Positions 55,686 through 64,000 of a DNA stretch of 64,000 bases are shown here, one piece after another. The DNA is taken from contig NZ_JAKELO010000002.1 in NCBI RefSeq assembly GCF_028912405.1, positions 248,001 through 312,000 of the forward strand, in the 5' to 3' direction. The translations under genes were made by a program, and so were the position numbers. Each line of letters starts with the position of its first letter. Position 1 is the stretch's first letter. The notes under the pieces were generated by a model. The model was not told the origin of the DNA. It saw only the letters and a program-made list of their open reading frames with translations, and searched no databases. The DNA comes from Methanogenium marinum (GTDB lineage: Archaea > Halobacteriota > Methanomicrobia > Methanomicrobiales > Methanomicrobiaceae).

Positions 55686-57518
55686 TCAATTAATATTGGA
55701 ACTCTCCTGAGAGAATATTTCATCTCTCTGACCCAGATACAAATTGCAGTATTCTCCTTTTAAATCCATTAAAGTCTCATGAGAACCAATTTCAACAAGT
55801 ATTCCATTTTTTAGCACACAGATTTGATCAGCACCCAGAATAGTTGACAAACGATGAGCGATAGTAATCACCGTCATATTTTCAGAGAGTTTCTCAACAG
55901 ATTTCATAATCCTCTGCTCGGATATATTATCAAGAGAACTGGTTGCCTCATCAAGAAGCAAAATATCAGGCTTTCTTAAAATAATACGTGCAATGGCAAT
56001 TCTTTGTCTCTGACCTCCGGACAGTTTGATTCCCTGATCACCAATTATAGTATTATAGCCATCGTTCGTATCCATAATGAAATTATGAGCATCGGCAAGT
56101 GTTGCCGCCTCAATTATTTCCTCATCAGTGCAATCCAGACCAAATCTGATATTCTCCTTTATTGTGTCATGATAAACAAAAGTCTCCTGACCAATATATC
56201 CAAGAGAATTCAGATAGTCAGCGGGATCAATATCATTTAAATCTACACCATCCACAAATATCCCACCTGAACAAGGCCTGTAGAGAAGTGCCAAAAGATT
56301 TGCAGTTGTAGTCTTTCCCGAACCTGAACTTCCGACAATTGCCACCTTTGTATTCTTCTTGATCTCCAGCGACAGATTGTGAATGGTATCTTCCGAACTG
56401 GTATCATATCTAAATGAGACATCCCGGAATTCGATTTTTTGATCAAATGATAATTTTTTTTGTTCTGATTTTTCTGATGTCTTAGACCACGGGGATTCAT
56501 TCATTTCATCCTCAGAAAGAATAGTATAGACCAGTTCAAGTGCTGGAAGATACTGCACCAAACTAGACAAATTACTTTGTGTAGCAGTCAAAGTCGGCAC
56601 AAGACGGTATAATGCAAGCATGAACGTTCCAAATATCCCGATATACGGAATGAAATTACCACCGGTGAAAAAATAAAGAAGAATTCCACCCAGTGCAATG
56701 ATTGAAAACATGATACAATCATTAGCAATGGATGGAATCTTGGCCAATGCATTTACATTAATATATGCCTTTAAGAGCTTGTTTACAGCAGATTCATACT
56801 TATGTTTCCAGACTCCAACGGAACCCGTAATGAATATCGTTTTGATTCCGGAAATAAACTCCTGATACACCACAGATTTTTCCATTGAAGAACAGGTCAG
56901 TACTCCACTGTTCCTGTAAACACGTGAAAATAACTGTTTTTTTATAACAAATGCATATACAGCACCAAGCACCATGACACCTAATGTCAGCCAGAATGAG
57001 AGATAAAAGAGGAATAACAGATATAATAAAGATAACAATGAATTTCTCATCAGTTCAACAAACTGACTGACAGCCCTTCCAGACTCGTTGACAGCACCCT
57101 GACCTAAATAGAGAAGATCACCCTGCTTTTTTGAAGCAAAATAGTTATATGGTTTACTTTGTATTGTATCAAAAACCCGTCTGTCCAGGGAATCACGAAC
57201 TGTTGCAAAAAGATATGCTCCCCCATATGCAACAACCGAATAAAAACCTACAATCACAAATGTTGTTATTAGAAGCATAAACGCCGATGCAAAAAAAGGA
57301 TCTACAGAAGAAGGCAAAAGATAATCGTAAAATGCATCCAGAAATTTTGGTTGATTTTCAACACCAAGCCCATAATTAATTATTGGGTAAACCAATGAGA
57401 TTCTGAATACTTCAAGAAAACTTAGAACAATAACAGCTATCAGGTAGAGAGTTATTATTTTCTTAAAAGGACTGAAAAGATAATGCATTATCTTAACAGA
57501 ATCACTTATTATTGACAT
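55686..57518 (-). CDS. ABC exporter, MsbA-like fused permease-ATPase
   Basis: From ATG 57518 (MSIISDSVKIMHYLFSPFKK), about 610 residues. Six-helix ABC exporter membrane domain to about residue 320. Then ATPase: VAIVGSSGSGKTTTANLLALL (Walker A), YIGQETFVYHDTIKENI (Q-loop region), LSGGQRQRIAIARIIL (signature), DILLLDEATSSLD (Walker B), TIAHRLSTI. Such exporters flip lipid-linked oligosaccharides (PglK/MsbA-type). Its place in the glycan island supports that role. The ORF-track start at 57566 adds 16 residues; either is possible. Confidence 0.9.
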   Translation of the reverse strand: MSIISDSVKIMHYLFSPFKKIITLYLIAVIVLSFLEVFRISLVYPIINYGLGVENQPKFLDAFYDYLLPSSVDPFFASAFMLLITTFVIVGFYSVVAYGGAYLFATVRDSLDRRVFDTIQSKPYNYFASKKQGDLLYLGQGAVNESGRAVSQFVELMRNSLLSLLYLLFLFYLSFWLTLGVMVLGAVYAFVIKKQLFSRVYRNSGVLTCSSMEKSVVYQEFISGIKTIFITGSVGVWKHKYESAVNKLLKAYINVNALAKIPSIANDCIMFSIIALGGILLYFFTGGNFIPYIGIFGTFMLALYRLVPTLTATQSNLSSLVQYLPALELVYTILSEDEMNESPWSKTSEKSEQKKLSFDQKIEFRDVSFRYDTSSEDTIHNLSLEIKKNTKVAIVGSSGSGKTTTANLLALLYRPCSGGIFVDGVDLNDIDPADYLNSLGYIGQETFVYHDTIKENIRFGLDCTDEEIIEAATLADAHNFIMDTNDGYNTIIGDQGIKLSGGQRQRIAIARIILRKPDILLLDEATSSLDNISEQRIMKSVEKLSENMTVITIAHRLSTILGADQICVLKNGILVEIGSHETLMDLKGEYCNLYLGQRDEIFSQESSNIN

Positions 57519-57589
57519 TATATGAAATACCTGTAAAAAATATAGCAATCCTGATATTTTAAACAACTGTTACCAAAAAATTCCAGCAA

Positions 57590-58409
<820 letters not shown>

Positions 58410-58475
58410 CACCCATATATGATAGTTATATTCACTTTAAATATATTGATATTGTGCGTTTCTTCAGATGAATAC

Positions 58476-59732
58476 TCAATAAATTACTTTTTGATCATCC
58501 ATCCTACGGTAAATTTCCAGAATCTCCCCTACAACATTTCCCCATGAATACTGTGATGAAAACTCAGTAATTTCAGAAACGTCCCATCCCCTTCCAAACG
58601 CGTCAGTAATTGCTGCAGCAAGGCACTCCGGATCACGTGGGAAACATAATATTCCATTTTTGTCGAGCAGAATCAGTTCCTCACTTCCTCCGTTATATGT
58701 CCCAACAACAGGTTTACCACAGGCCATCGCCTCTATCTGCACAATTCCAAAACTCTCATTCAGACTCGGCAGCACAAACACATCACAGGCATTCATCCAC
58801 ACAGGAATCTCTTCATGTGGCTTACCCCCGGCGAGAAAGACATACTCCTCCAGCTGGGCCCCTTTTATCTGTTCCTCCAGTGCTGACTGCAAAAAACCAG
58901 AACCAACAATGACACAGAGTATATCTTTCCGCTGTTTTGCGAGGCGCTCCATCGCTTCGATGAGATACTTGTGCCCCTTCACGTCAAAGAGATTTCCAAC
59001 GGTCAGGATTATTATTTTATCCAAGGGCAGATCCAGTTTTTTCCTGCATGCATCCCTGTCACGTGGGTAAAAAAGATCTTCTGAGAACCCGTTCGGGATC
59101 ACCGTGATCGGGGTTGTGATGTGAAGTTTCTCCAGACATCCCTGATTCTTTTTGCTTACCGTAATTATCCGGTCCATACTATTGAGAACAGATTCCACCC
59201 GTTTTTGCCAAATCTGGTCACGGAAGGGAAGTTCGTAGACATCGTATCCATGTGCTGTCACAACACAAGGAACATTATATTTCTTCTTCAGTTCCTGTGC
59301 AATTTTGGCAGAAGGCCACACAAAATGGGCATGAACAAGGTCAAACACTATCTTCTCTTTTTGTATCAGAGCCTCAACGGCAGATGCACGGGTATCAAAA
59401 TACATACGACTGACATTTAATTTCCGGTATACGGGCCACGGAATGTAGAGGGAACGGGGATAATAAACGCGGACATTGTCATAGGCGTAATTATGACAGA
59501 GTCTGTCATCCAATAAACGCCCCGCAGAGAAAAGAACAGGGGCGATGACAATCACTTCTTTAAAATTATGTTTCAGTGCATCAACCTGATTTTTAACAAA
59601 AACGCTGCCGAAGTAGGATCCATCTTCATTTGGATAATTCGGAGTGATGACAAGAAGGCATTTGTCGGTGAAATCACTATCACATGTGGTATCATTAGGT
59701 TCTGACATTCCATCCATTATTGTTCCAGCCAA
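58476..59732 (-). CDS. GT4-type glycosyltransferase
   Basis: 418 residues, GT-B fold: VITPNYPNEDGSYFGSVFVK, VVTAHGYDVYELPFR, IITVSKKNQGCLEKL, VIPNGFSEDLFYPRDRDAC, ILTVGNLFDVKGHKYLIEAM, and the donor site PSLNESFGIVQIEAMACGKPVVGTYNGGSEEL with the E-x7-E motif. Similar to GT4 enzymes of capsule clusters. Alternate starts: MDGMSEPN or MSEPNDT near the N-terminus. Genes upstream are in GC-richer sequence, so it stands at the island boundary. Confidence 0.92.
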   Translation of the reverse strand: MAGTIMDGMSEPNDTTCDSDFTDKCLLVITPNYPNEDGSYFGSVFVKNQVDALKHNFKEVIVIAPVLFSAGRLLDDRLCHNYAYDNVRVYYPRSLYIPWPVYRKLNVSRMYFDTRASAVEALIQKEKIVFDLVHAHFVWPSAKIAQELKKKYNVPCVVTAHGYDVYELPFRDQIWQKRVESVLNSMDRIITVSKKNQGCLEKLHITTPITVIPNGFSEDLFYPRDRDACRKKLDLPLDKIIILTVGNLFDVKGHKYLIEAMERLAKQRKDILCVIVGSGFLQSALEEQIKGAQLEEYVFLAGGKPHEEIPVWMNACDVFVLPSLNESFGIVQIEAMACGKPVVGTYNGGSEELILLDKNGILCFPRDPECLAAAITDAFGRGWDVSEITEFSSQYSWGNVVGEILEIYRRMDDQKVIY

Positions 59733-60098
59733 AAAAACCTGAATCTCTTATCCATACGACACTCACCCATCCGAAAATATCAATATATAGATTATATTTC
59801 ATCAATATAACAAGAGATCTTCCCTTGAACTATCGTAAATCATCCCACTCACAGACCTGTTGCTCTGCCGGTGGATCTAATCCATACACAGTAAAATCCC
59901 CCGCCACAGTCTTACATTCGTTGAATCTTTGTGCAGAAGCAGATTCTTACATACCCATCAGACAGACCACGCCCCGGGTATTACAACACCCCCTTATATC
60001 CCCAGAGGATTCAGTTCATCTTCTGATAGGTACATCACATCAAACCACACCTCACCAATATAATACGATTTAATGATTTCCGGCGACGACAATACATT
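59733..60098. other. divergent intergenic region
   Basis: No gene. AATATAATACG (about 60058-60068) is a TATA-like box for the flippase gene on the plus strand. The plus-strand ORF 59720..60073 has no family features and sits in the region where divergent promoters are expected. Confidence 0.35.
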
Positions 60099-61574
60099 GT
60101 GTTACCGTCCCGCAGTTTCACCCGCCTGATGAACATCGACCCCATCCGCCGCCAGAGCCTCATCAGCCTCGCCTCCACACTTGGCCTGACCATCGCCGGA
60201 TTCATCGCCACAATGTATTTCGCCCACGCACTCGGGAAGGCAGCATACGGGGCATATGCACTCTTCCTTGCATACTATGGCATTTTCAATCTCATAGGCG
60301 ACGGGGGCTTTGGCGGCGCGGCAGTAAAGCGTATCTCTGAGGGACATGAACCAAATGAATACTATTCTGCATTTTGTGCCCTGAGAATTGCACTCCTGAC
60401 GGTATCCATTACCGCCGTCATTGCAGTACGCCCGCTCTTAATTGACCTTGACGCATCAGGGATGGTCTTCTGGCTGTTCATTGCCCTTGTTGCCGGCGTG
60501 TTTCCGGGCATCATATCAACCGGCATATACGGCACCGGTATGGTTGGCGTGCAGCAGACAGCTGGCCTCATTAACAATATCGCTAAAGTGCTGTTTCAGA
60601 TCCTTGCTGTTTTTCTCGGCTTCACTGCAGCAGGACTTGCCGGTGGCTTTGTCGCCGGAATGCTTGTGGGCGGGCTTGTCTCTCTGCCATTTTTGAAACT
60701 CCATCTCACCCGATTCAACAGCAGACACATAAAAAATCTCTTCACCTTCTCCTTCTGGATATTTCTCTCCGGAAGCGGTGCTATTGTCTTCTCATATGCC
60801 GACACGATTCTTATCGGCTACTTCCTGTCCACCGCCGACGTCGGTATCTATCAGATTGCCTTCCAGTTGACTGCCGCTGCAACCTTCACAACGATGGCCC
60901 TCAGGACAACCCTATATCCAAAGATCAGCCGATGGCACGCGGAAGGCTCCCTCAGCTGCATCAGCCACTCTCTTGAGCGGGCCATTACGTATTCCCTCCT
61001 CCTCGCGGTTCCGGTCGCGGTCGGCGGCTGGATCCTCGGCGACCGTCTCCTCTACTTCTTCTATGGCGCAGGCTTCGCCGAGGGAGCAGATGTCCTCGGC
61101 ATCCTTCTCCTCGTGCAAATAGTCAACGCCTTCATGTTCCTTCTGACAATGACCCTCAATGCCATTGACCGCCCAAAGGAATCCTTCTACGCCACCGGAA
61201 CCGCAGCGGTCGTGAACATCCTCCTGAATCTCGCCCTCATCCCCATCTTTGGGATCAAAGGGGCAGCAATCGCCACCCTCGCAACGATGATCGTCAATGC
61301 AATCATCGCCCACCACTACCTCTCACAACAGGTATCAGTGCGCATCGAGCGTGGCCCCACCCTCCACATTCTCCTTGCAGCAGGCGTGATGGGCCTTGTT
61401 ATCCTTATGTACAGAATACTCATCCCCCTCTCCAATGCTTTCATCGTCCTCGGAGCCGTCGTCCTCGGCGGTCTCGTTTATGGACTTGTGCTCCTCAAAG
61501 CCGACCCGGGCCTCCACGACGAAATTCAGGAACTCGTGGTACAGCTCGGGGTACCCTGGCCGAAATGGCTTTGA
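60099..61574 (+). CDS. Wzx-type polysaccharide flippase
   Basis: Up to 491 residues, about 14 membrane helices. N-terminus MNIDPIRRQSLISLASTLGL, then FAHALGKAAYGAYALFLAYY, FSFWIFLSGSGAIVFSYADTILIG and ALIPIFGIKGAAIATLATMIV. MOP superfamily. The ORF-track start is GTG; the ATG at 60129 gives MNIDPIRR and is an equally good choice. Clearly GC-richer than the other flippase (26482), so more at home in the core genome. It may flip the host's original glycan while the other serves the acquired one. Confidence 0.9.
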   Translation: MLPSRSFTRLMNIDPIRRQSLISLASTLGLTIAGFIATMYFAHALGKAAYGAYALFLAYYGIFNLIGDGGFGGAAVKRISEGHEPNEYYSAFCALRIALLTVSITAVIAVRPLLIDLDASGMVFWLFIALVAGVFPGIISTGIYGTGMVGVQQTAGLINNIAKVLFQILAVFLGFTAAGLAGGFVAGMLVGGLVSLPFLKLHLTRFNSRHIKNLFTFSFWIFLSGSGAIVFSYADTILIGYFLSTADVGIYQIAFQLTAAATFTTMALRTTLYPKISRWHAEGSLSCISHSLERAITYSLLLAVPVAVGGWILGDRLLYFFYGAGFAEGADVLGILLLVQIVNAFMFLLTMTLNAIDRPKESFYATGTAAVVNILLNLALIPIFGIKGAAIATLATMIVNAIIAHHYLSQQVSVRIERGPTLHILLAAGVMGLVILMYRILIPLSNAFIVLGAVVLGGLVYGLVLLKADPGLHDEIQELVVQLGVPWPKWL

Positions 61575-61686
61575 GGCCCATTTCATTGACACGAATGCCG
61601 GATACATTTTCAATAAGACTCTTTTCCATATTTCTGAAGTCTGAATTTCACCAGATTATGTTGCGTTCTAAACTACAACTGGAGCA

Positions 61687-61710
61687 AGGGGGGTGCTTGC
61701 CCACCCCCCT
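61687..61710. terminator. strong GC stem-loop 1
   Basis: AGGGGGGTG and CACCCCCCT form a perfect 9 bp stem with loop CTTGCC, about 110 bp after the flippase stop. Possible transcription terminator or processing site. Confidence 0.5.
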
Positions 61711-61740
61711 GCGACTCATCACATTTCAGGAGGAGGGGTC

Positions 61741-61767
61741 AGGGGAGGGGGATTTTCCCCCTCCCCT
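61741..61767. terminator. strong GC stem-loop 2, G-rich tract
   Basis: AGGGGAGGGGGA and TCCCCCTCCCCT form a perfect 12 bp stem with a TTT loop. The preceding plus strand (GGAGGAGGGGTCAGGGG) also gives four or more G tracts, so a G-quadruplex is an alternative structure. It is symmetrical and could end transcription in both directions. Confidence 0.5.
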
Positions 61768-61876
61768 GTTAATGATCTCATGCATTAATTGAATCCACAC
61801 GTTTGTCCAATCTTCAAAATAGTGCAGGAAAAAAATCCTGATCGTAATATACTCACATCACCGTGTTGATCTGATA

Positions 61877-62058
61877 TCACCCAATTTCAGGATGCCACGG
61901 GGCGCCAAAATGGTCTTCATGCGTAATGAAAAACCAGTCATTGGCAGACATGATGTGAAGTGCCCGGTCATCAATTGAGAAAAACATCAATTCACTCTGC
62001 ACAACAATGAAACCTTTCTCAGGGCGGTATACATCCTTCGCCTTGGTGAGGGACGCGG
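61877..62058 (-). other. protein-like frame without start codon
   Basis: Minus strand reads SLTKAKDVYRPEKGFIVVQS, ELMFFSIDDRALHIMSANDW, FFITHEDHFGAPWHPEIG-stop in one open frame. Composition and ending look like a true protein C-terminus, but upstream is a stop and there is no ATG before MFFSIDD (a GTG in IVVQ is possible). Probably the remnant of a gene lost upstream. Family not recognised. Confidence 0.35.
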
Positions 62059-62070
62059 ATCTTCCTTTCG

Positions 62071-62116
62071 TAGATTATAATCGACGATTCGTTGCAGAAT
62101 CATCGATTATAGTCTA
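62071..62116. repeat. long near-perfect inverted repeat
   Basis: TAGATTATAATCGACGATTC, loop GTTGCA, GAATCATCGATTATAGTCTA: 20 nt arms with two differences, one of them a wobble in RNA on either strand. It lies in the spacer between two convergent genes. Could be an RNA hairpin, a protein-binding palindrome, or a small mobile-element scar. Confidence 0.6.
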
Positions 62117-62347
62117 TGATATTGCCAGAAATCGTCGAACATACTGGATAATTTGCTCATACATTTTCAAAAAACAGGATTCTGATGAGTAAAATGGATC
62201 TCAGAATTATGCACAGATGGCCGGGGAAAAACAGGAGCACGCCAAAAATACTTGGGAATATTCCCGGAAAAAATCCGAAATAGTTCGGGAACATCAGGAA
62301 TATTTTCTAATCTCTTCTCACCGTCAACCGAAAACCACCAGACATTT

Positions 62348-63796
62348 TCAAACCCCAAAGGGATGCCCGTTCTTATCTCCTCTCCCAATCCCCTTATACA
62401 CAAAACCTTCCGCAATCCATGCATCCGGATCAACAATATTCCGCCCGTCAACAACCACCGGATGCACCTGCCCCGAAAGCACACAGCACCGCACCGGATC
62501 AAGCCCCCGATACTGCGAATGTCCGGTGAGAATCGCAACCACATCAGCACCCTCGAGCACCGCATCCACATCCTGTGAGATGGGAACACCCCGATACGTG
62601 AGTACATAAGGATCATGGACAGCAACCTCAGCGCCTTCACCGAGGCAGAGATCCCGATACACCTCAGACGGCGTATTCCTCGCATCATCTGAATTGTTCA
62701 GAAACGCCCAGCCTAACATCGCAATCTTTGCACCACGGATATCCTTTCCCACGCGGGCCAGTGCATCCTTTGTCAGGGTCAACATATGCGCAGGCATAAA
62801 GTCATTAATCCCGCGGGCAAGCACAAAGAGCGACTCCCGCCCCTCCGGGTAGTCCAGCGGCTCTGCTGCAACGACAGAAACACCCCGTTCAAGATGATAC
62901 GTGTCCTTCGTCAGACAGTGCCCGCCGACCCCAGCACCGGGCCAGAGGATGGCACGGGTAATGCCCTCGCCCTTGAGAGAGTCAACACCCGTCCGGACAT
63001 CATAGAAATTGATGCCCATCACCTCACAGTAGAGAGCTAACTGATTCGCTGCAGCAATCTGCAAATCGCGGAAAGTGTTCTCCGCAGTCTTTGTCACCTC
63101 TGCTGCAGTCGCACTCATCGGAATCAGGCTGCCTTTCGTTAAGACCGGGCCATAGAGTTCACCGGCACGCCGGGTGCACACGTCATCAATCCCGCCGACA
63201 ATCCGGTCATGCTCACGGATGTTTTTGAGCAACCGGCCCACCATCACCCGCTCCGGGGCATGGGCCAGGCCAAAGTCCTCGCCTGCGACAAGTCCTGACT
63301 CCTCCTCGAGAATCTCACGGGCCATCCCCATCGTCGTCCCCGGCGTGATCGTTGACTCGAGGACAACAAGGGTGCCCGGTGTAAGATATCGTCCCACATT
63401 CCGTATACCTTCAATCAGGGGGGTGAAGTTTGGGATGAGGTCCTTTGGATTTGCAAACGGCGTCTGGATGGCAAGCGTCACTGCATCACACGCTGCAATC
63501 TTCGAAAAATCTGCGGTGCATTCAAACTTCCGTGTACCGCCAACTTTACCCACAACCTTCGCAATCAATTCCTCAAGGCCCGGTTCCTCCCCTTTCAGGG
63601 GACTAACACCTGCGTTGAGCATCGCAATCTTATACCCGGAACTCTTCGAGTCCCGCTGGAACCCATACACAAAATCAAATTCCGATGCGTCCGCAAAGAG
63701 CACTGCCGCAGGAATTCCCACATAGCCCATGCCGATGACGCCGATTGTTTTGATGGGTCCACGCTCGTTGAATACCTGCTGAAGTTTCCCGTTCAT
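62348..63796 (-). CDS. UDP-N-acetyl-hexosamine 6-dehydrogenase (WecC/WbpA-like)
   Basis: 482 residues, UDP-glucose/UDP-ManNAc dehydrogenase family. IGVIGMGYVGIPAAVLFADA (NAD site), LAIQTPFANPKDLIPNFTPL, LVVLESTITPGTTMGMAREI, LAHAPERVMVG, TKTAENTFRDLQIAAANQLA, and the catalytic cysteine in GAGVGGHCLTKDTYHL. ESTITPGTT...ERVMVG.L and TKTAENTFRDLQIA indicate the HexNAc branch (UDP-ManNAc or UDP-GlcNAc 6-dehydrogenase). The preceding Gfo/Idh-type gene overlaps its start, pointing to a UDP-GlcNAc(A)-3-keto route to 2,3-diamino uronic acids, as found in archaeal glycans. GC-rich. Confidence 0.9.
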   Translation of the reverse strand: MNGKLQQVFNERGPIKTIGVIGMGYVGIPAAVLFADASEFDFVYGFQRDSKSSGYKIAMLNAGVSPLKGEEPGLEELIAKVVGKVGGTRKFECTADFSKIAACDAVTLAIQTPFANPKDLIPNFTPLIEGIRNVGRYLTPGTLVVLESTITPGTTMGMAREILEEESGLVAGEDFGLAHAPERVMVGRLLKNIREHDRIVGGIDDVCTRRAGELYGPVLTKGSLIPMSATAAEVTKTAENTFRDLQIAAANQLALYCEVMGINFYDVRTGVDSLKGEGITRAILWPGAGVGGHCLTKDTYHLERGVSVVAAEPLDYPEGRESLFVLARGINDFMPAHMLTLTKDALARVGKDIRGAKIAMLGWAFLNNSDDARNTPSEVYRDLCLGEGAEVAVHDPYVLTYRGVPISQDVDAVLEGADVVAILTGHSQYRGLDPVRCCVLSGQVHPVVVDGRNIVDPDAWIAEGFVYKGIGRGDKNGHPFGV

Positions 63797-64000
63797 ATTC
63801 CCATCGTCCCAGTGATCTCCTCACAGACCCGGACATTCTCCACACCCTGCTCCGGTGACACGGGAAACGGCGTTCCCATCCGGGCACACTCAATAAAGGT
63901 CAGAAGTTCTGTTCTCAGAGGTTCAACCTTACCCACCATCACCTTCTCCGTGATATTCTCCTGCACATAGCGTTCGGCTTCCTGGTGATAATGCTCAGGC
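63793..64000 (-). CDS. Gfo/Idh/MocA-type oxidoreductase, C-terminal part only
   Basis: The window edge cuts this gene; visible frame: PEHYHQEAERYVQENITEKV, MVGKVEPLRTELLTFIECAR, MGTPFPVSPEQGVENVRVCE, ending EITGTMGI-stop. The pattern EPL..EL..FI.C...G.PFPVS.E.G...V..C is the usual C-terminus of WlbA/WbpB-like sugar-nucleotide dehydrogenases. Its TGA overlaps the ATG of the downstream dehydrogenase gene (ATGA). Likely oxidises C3 of UDP-HexNAcA; the N-terminal NAD domain is off the window. Confidence 0.75.
   Translation of the reverse strand, partial: PEHYHQEAERYVQENITEKVMVGKVEPLRTELLTFIECARMGTPFPVSPEQGVENVRVCEEITGTMGI

Overview
The window looks like a chromosomal segment of an archaeon, most likely a methanogen of the Methanomicrobiales type (inference). 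Reasons: cupin-type archaeal glucose-6-phosphate isomerases with TATA boxes placed for leaderless transcripts, an archaeal-type Thi4, ISH3-like and IS110 transposases, split archaeal-style transketolase, and CopG/RelB-RelE type toxin-antitoxin pairs. The bacterial-looking elements (ruvABC, nonulosonic acid genes, an acyl carrier protein, Rml and Gmd enzymes) are best read as acquired genes.

Almost the whole window is a mosaic surface-polysaccharide island. Left part (1-6.0 kb): broken ISH3-like transposase, truncated flippase, tandem GDP-mannose 4,6-dehydratases, a mini phosphomannose-isomerase cupin, a nucleotidyltransferase and a cupin phosphoglucose isomerase. 6.1-8.8 kb: a RelE-type pair with a dead toxin, then thiE-thi4 under a TPP riboswitch. 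8.9-13.7 kb: a DUF6044-like membrane protein and a minus-strand operon of acetyltransferase, unknown protein, ArnC-like glycosyltransferase and two ArnE/F-like small transporters. 14.2-25.9 kb: nonulosonate synthase, a NeuA-PseG fusion, split transketolase, a decayed SDR, LuxC, LuxE, AMP ligase, ACP, AcpS, a WecE-like aminotransferase and a second isomerase. This is the most unusual region, because archaea do not normally use ACP chemistry. 26.5-29.7 kb: flippase and a GT-B-type protein.

30.2-37.4 kb is an interruption by non-glycan genes: a pRiA4b/DUF6398-like protein, a second dead RelE pair, the ruvC-ruvA-ruvB operon, an HsdS remnant, an intact RelE pair, then manC. 38-47.4 kb is bounded by two inverted IS5-type copies and holds a possible UDP-L-QuiNAc module (WbvB-, WbvR- and WbvD-like) with two glycosyltransferases plus IS110 and ISH3-like elements. 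47.6-59.7 kb is AT-rich: methyltransferase, pyruvyltransferase, glycosyltransferases, acyltransferase, two tandem DegT aminotransferases, RmlB, RmlA, an ABC exporter, a gmd::fcl chimeric pseudogene and another glycosyltransferase. 60.1-64.0 kb returns to GC-rich sequence: a flippase, a hairpin-rich spacer, a UDP-HexNAc 6-dehydrogenase and the end of a Gfo/Idh oxidoreductase.

Taken together the genes supply GDP-6-deoxyhexoses, dTDP-amino sugars, a CMP-nonulosonate and UDP-amino sugars, decorate them (N-acyl, methyl, pyruvyl) and export the glycan by flippases or an ABC exporter. Many genes carry single-base frameshifts, several of them in homopolymer runs. This means either real decay or variation of the island, or homopolymer errors in the assembly; the raw reads would decide.
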